Part shown: positions 5,968 through 6,728 of the stretch, one piece after another | How positions within the stretch are numbered: the first letter of the stretch is position 1 | Layout: each line of letters begins with the position of its first letter | From: Clostridia bacterium | Lineage (GTDB): Bacteria; Bacillota; Clostridia; Christensenellales; Aristaeellaceae | Assembly: GCA_017458865.1 (NCBI GenBank) | Contig: JAFSZW010000541.1 | Span: 1-6,728, forward strand | Direction of reading: 5' to 3' | DNA length: 6,728 nucleotides | Position numbers and translations under genes: made by a program | The notes under the pieces: model-generated | What the model was told of the DNA's origin: nothing | Databases searched by the model: none | Seen by the model: only the letters and a program-made list of their open reading frames with translations

Positions 5968-6728
5968 ATGACTGGCCTGCCAGAGCGGCGATTATCATCA
6001 CGTTTCCATCCGGCAGACATTCCAGTTCTGCTTTCTCAGGGGATCTGAACAGGGCAATCTGTTTCATCTCAGCTACACTGTCCAGTTCCGTCTTTTCATC
6101 TATTCCGCGCACCGGATAATTGGGCGTCGTCCCCCATGAAACGCCGCAGTTTCCTCAGATGCCTGAGATATAGTGCCTGTCCTTTTTCCGGTTGTCGTTT
6201 GTCTTTGGATCCGTTACAGCTGCGAATGCCATAATGTTCGTTTGGGGGACATCGGTTCCACCACAGGAAAGTCGTGTGGTGTCTGTATCCCCTGCTGTTC
6301 CAGGATGGCTCACCAGGATAATCTTCTTTGTCCTTCCATAAATCTGCTGACAGGCAACGTCCGCGTCAAAAGGCTGACCCTCCAGAATCAGCACTTCATC
6401 ACTGGTGATTCCCTGCGCAAAAAGCATCATCAGCGCTGACAAATCCTCTTTGGTGACCATTTTCCCCTCAATGCCTTCATCCCTGACCTCCGGTTTTACC
6501 TCCCGGTTTTCAATCCGCTGAATTTCCTGATAAGGCAGAAGTTGAGCATTTGGGAAAAGACAGTGACTCCAACACAAAGGCATCCATAATCTGGACGCTT
6601 GCCTCGATCCGTATGAAGGGCAGAAATGAGCATTGCCACTCCCTGTTCGCTGTAGACGGAATGTATTTTGAATACTTCCCTTGTTCTAAATCCAAGGTGC
6701 CATTTGGGCATCCTGGAATTTGTCGATA
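5960..6728 (-). pseudogene. broken gene of unknown function, truncated by the window edge; weak HPr-like hint
   Basis: Three pieces read as one coding stretch. From the edge, one frame runs without stop (YRQIPGCPNGTLDLEQG onward) to about FVLESLSFP. At TTTTCCCAAA (6558-6549) a +1 shift moves into the next frame, which continues NAQLLPYQEIQRIEN to a TGA at 6157-6155. The same frame stays open beyond the TGA for 64 codons (GNCGVSWGTTPNYPV onward) and ends at 5960. The segment DAFVLESLSF followed by LSALMMLFAQG and DEVLILEG recalls the helix, second helix and last strand of HPr-like proteins, with an insertion and without the active His; this is a weak similarity. The tail matches nothing I know. 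It lies upstream of the TIR gene on the same strand. It could be a decayed gene, or an intact gene damaged by sequence errors; without the edge the start cannot be placed. Confidence 0.5.

Noticed and set aside
6155..6157. Reassigned UGA codon or selenocysteine
   Set aside because: The TIR gene and both membrane-protein frames end in TGA as normal stops, the same upstream gene also carries a frameshift, and no selenocysteine element was evident; decay or error explains it better.

Overview
The window reads as an accessory locus of a low-to-mid GC Gram-positive (Firmicutes/Clostridia-like, probably host-associated) bacterium. This is an inference from the strong AGGAG-type ribosome binding sites, the BspA-type leucine-rich surface repeats with a Pro/Thr/Glu stalk, and the RsbW-like ATPase module. 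No RNA gene, CRISPR array or complete mobile element is visible. All believable genes lie on the minus strand, so transcription runs from high to low coordinates; long plus-strand frames are shadows.

In transcription order: (1) 6728-5960 is an unidentified gene running off the window edge and broken by a +1 frameshift and an in-frame TGA; part of it faintly resembles an HPr-like fold. (2) 5850-3898 encodes a 650-residue predicted membrane protein with a cytoplasmic TIR domain, one transmembrane helix, a Pro-Thr-Glu stalk and nine perfectly spaced 26-residue BspA/DUF285 repeats predicted outside the cell. This is the part list of a Toll-like receptor in reverse order and the highlight of the window. 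(3) 3901-3695 is an unknown 68-residue protein whose ATG overlaps the TIR gene's TGA. (4) 3694-3401 is a poorly coding, palindrome-rich stretch with a doubtful 60-codon frame. (5) 3400-2199 is a multi-spanning membrane protein resembling acyltransferase families, split by a -1 frameshift after about 64 codons. (6) 2137-128 encodes an AMP-forming acyl-CoA-synthetase-like enzyme fused to a C-terminal RsbW-like HATPase domain, preceded by a clear ribosome binding site. (7) 94-1 may be the start of another gene.

How the parts work together is inference. The membrane protein and the ligase would suit an acyl activation and transfer pair acting on an envelope or extracellular acceptor, with the HATPase domain as a possible regulatory input. 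The TIR-TM-LRR protein with its coupled small partner looks like a surface sensor with an intracellular TIR effector or signalling domain. No terminator or convincing promoter separates the two halves, so a single long transcript is possible but unproven. Two of the genes carry frame breaks, which may be real decay or sequence errors.
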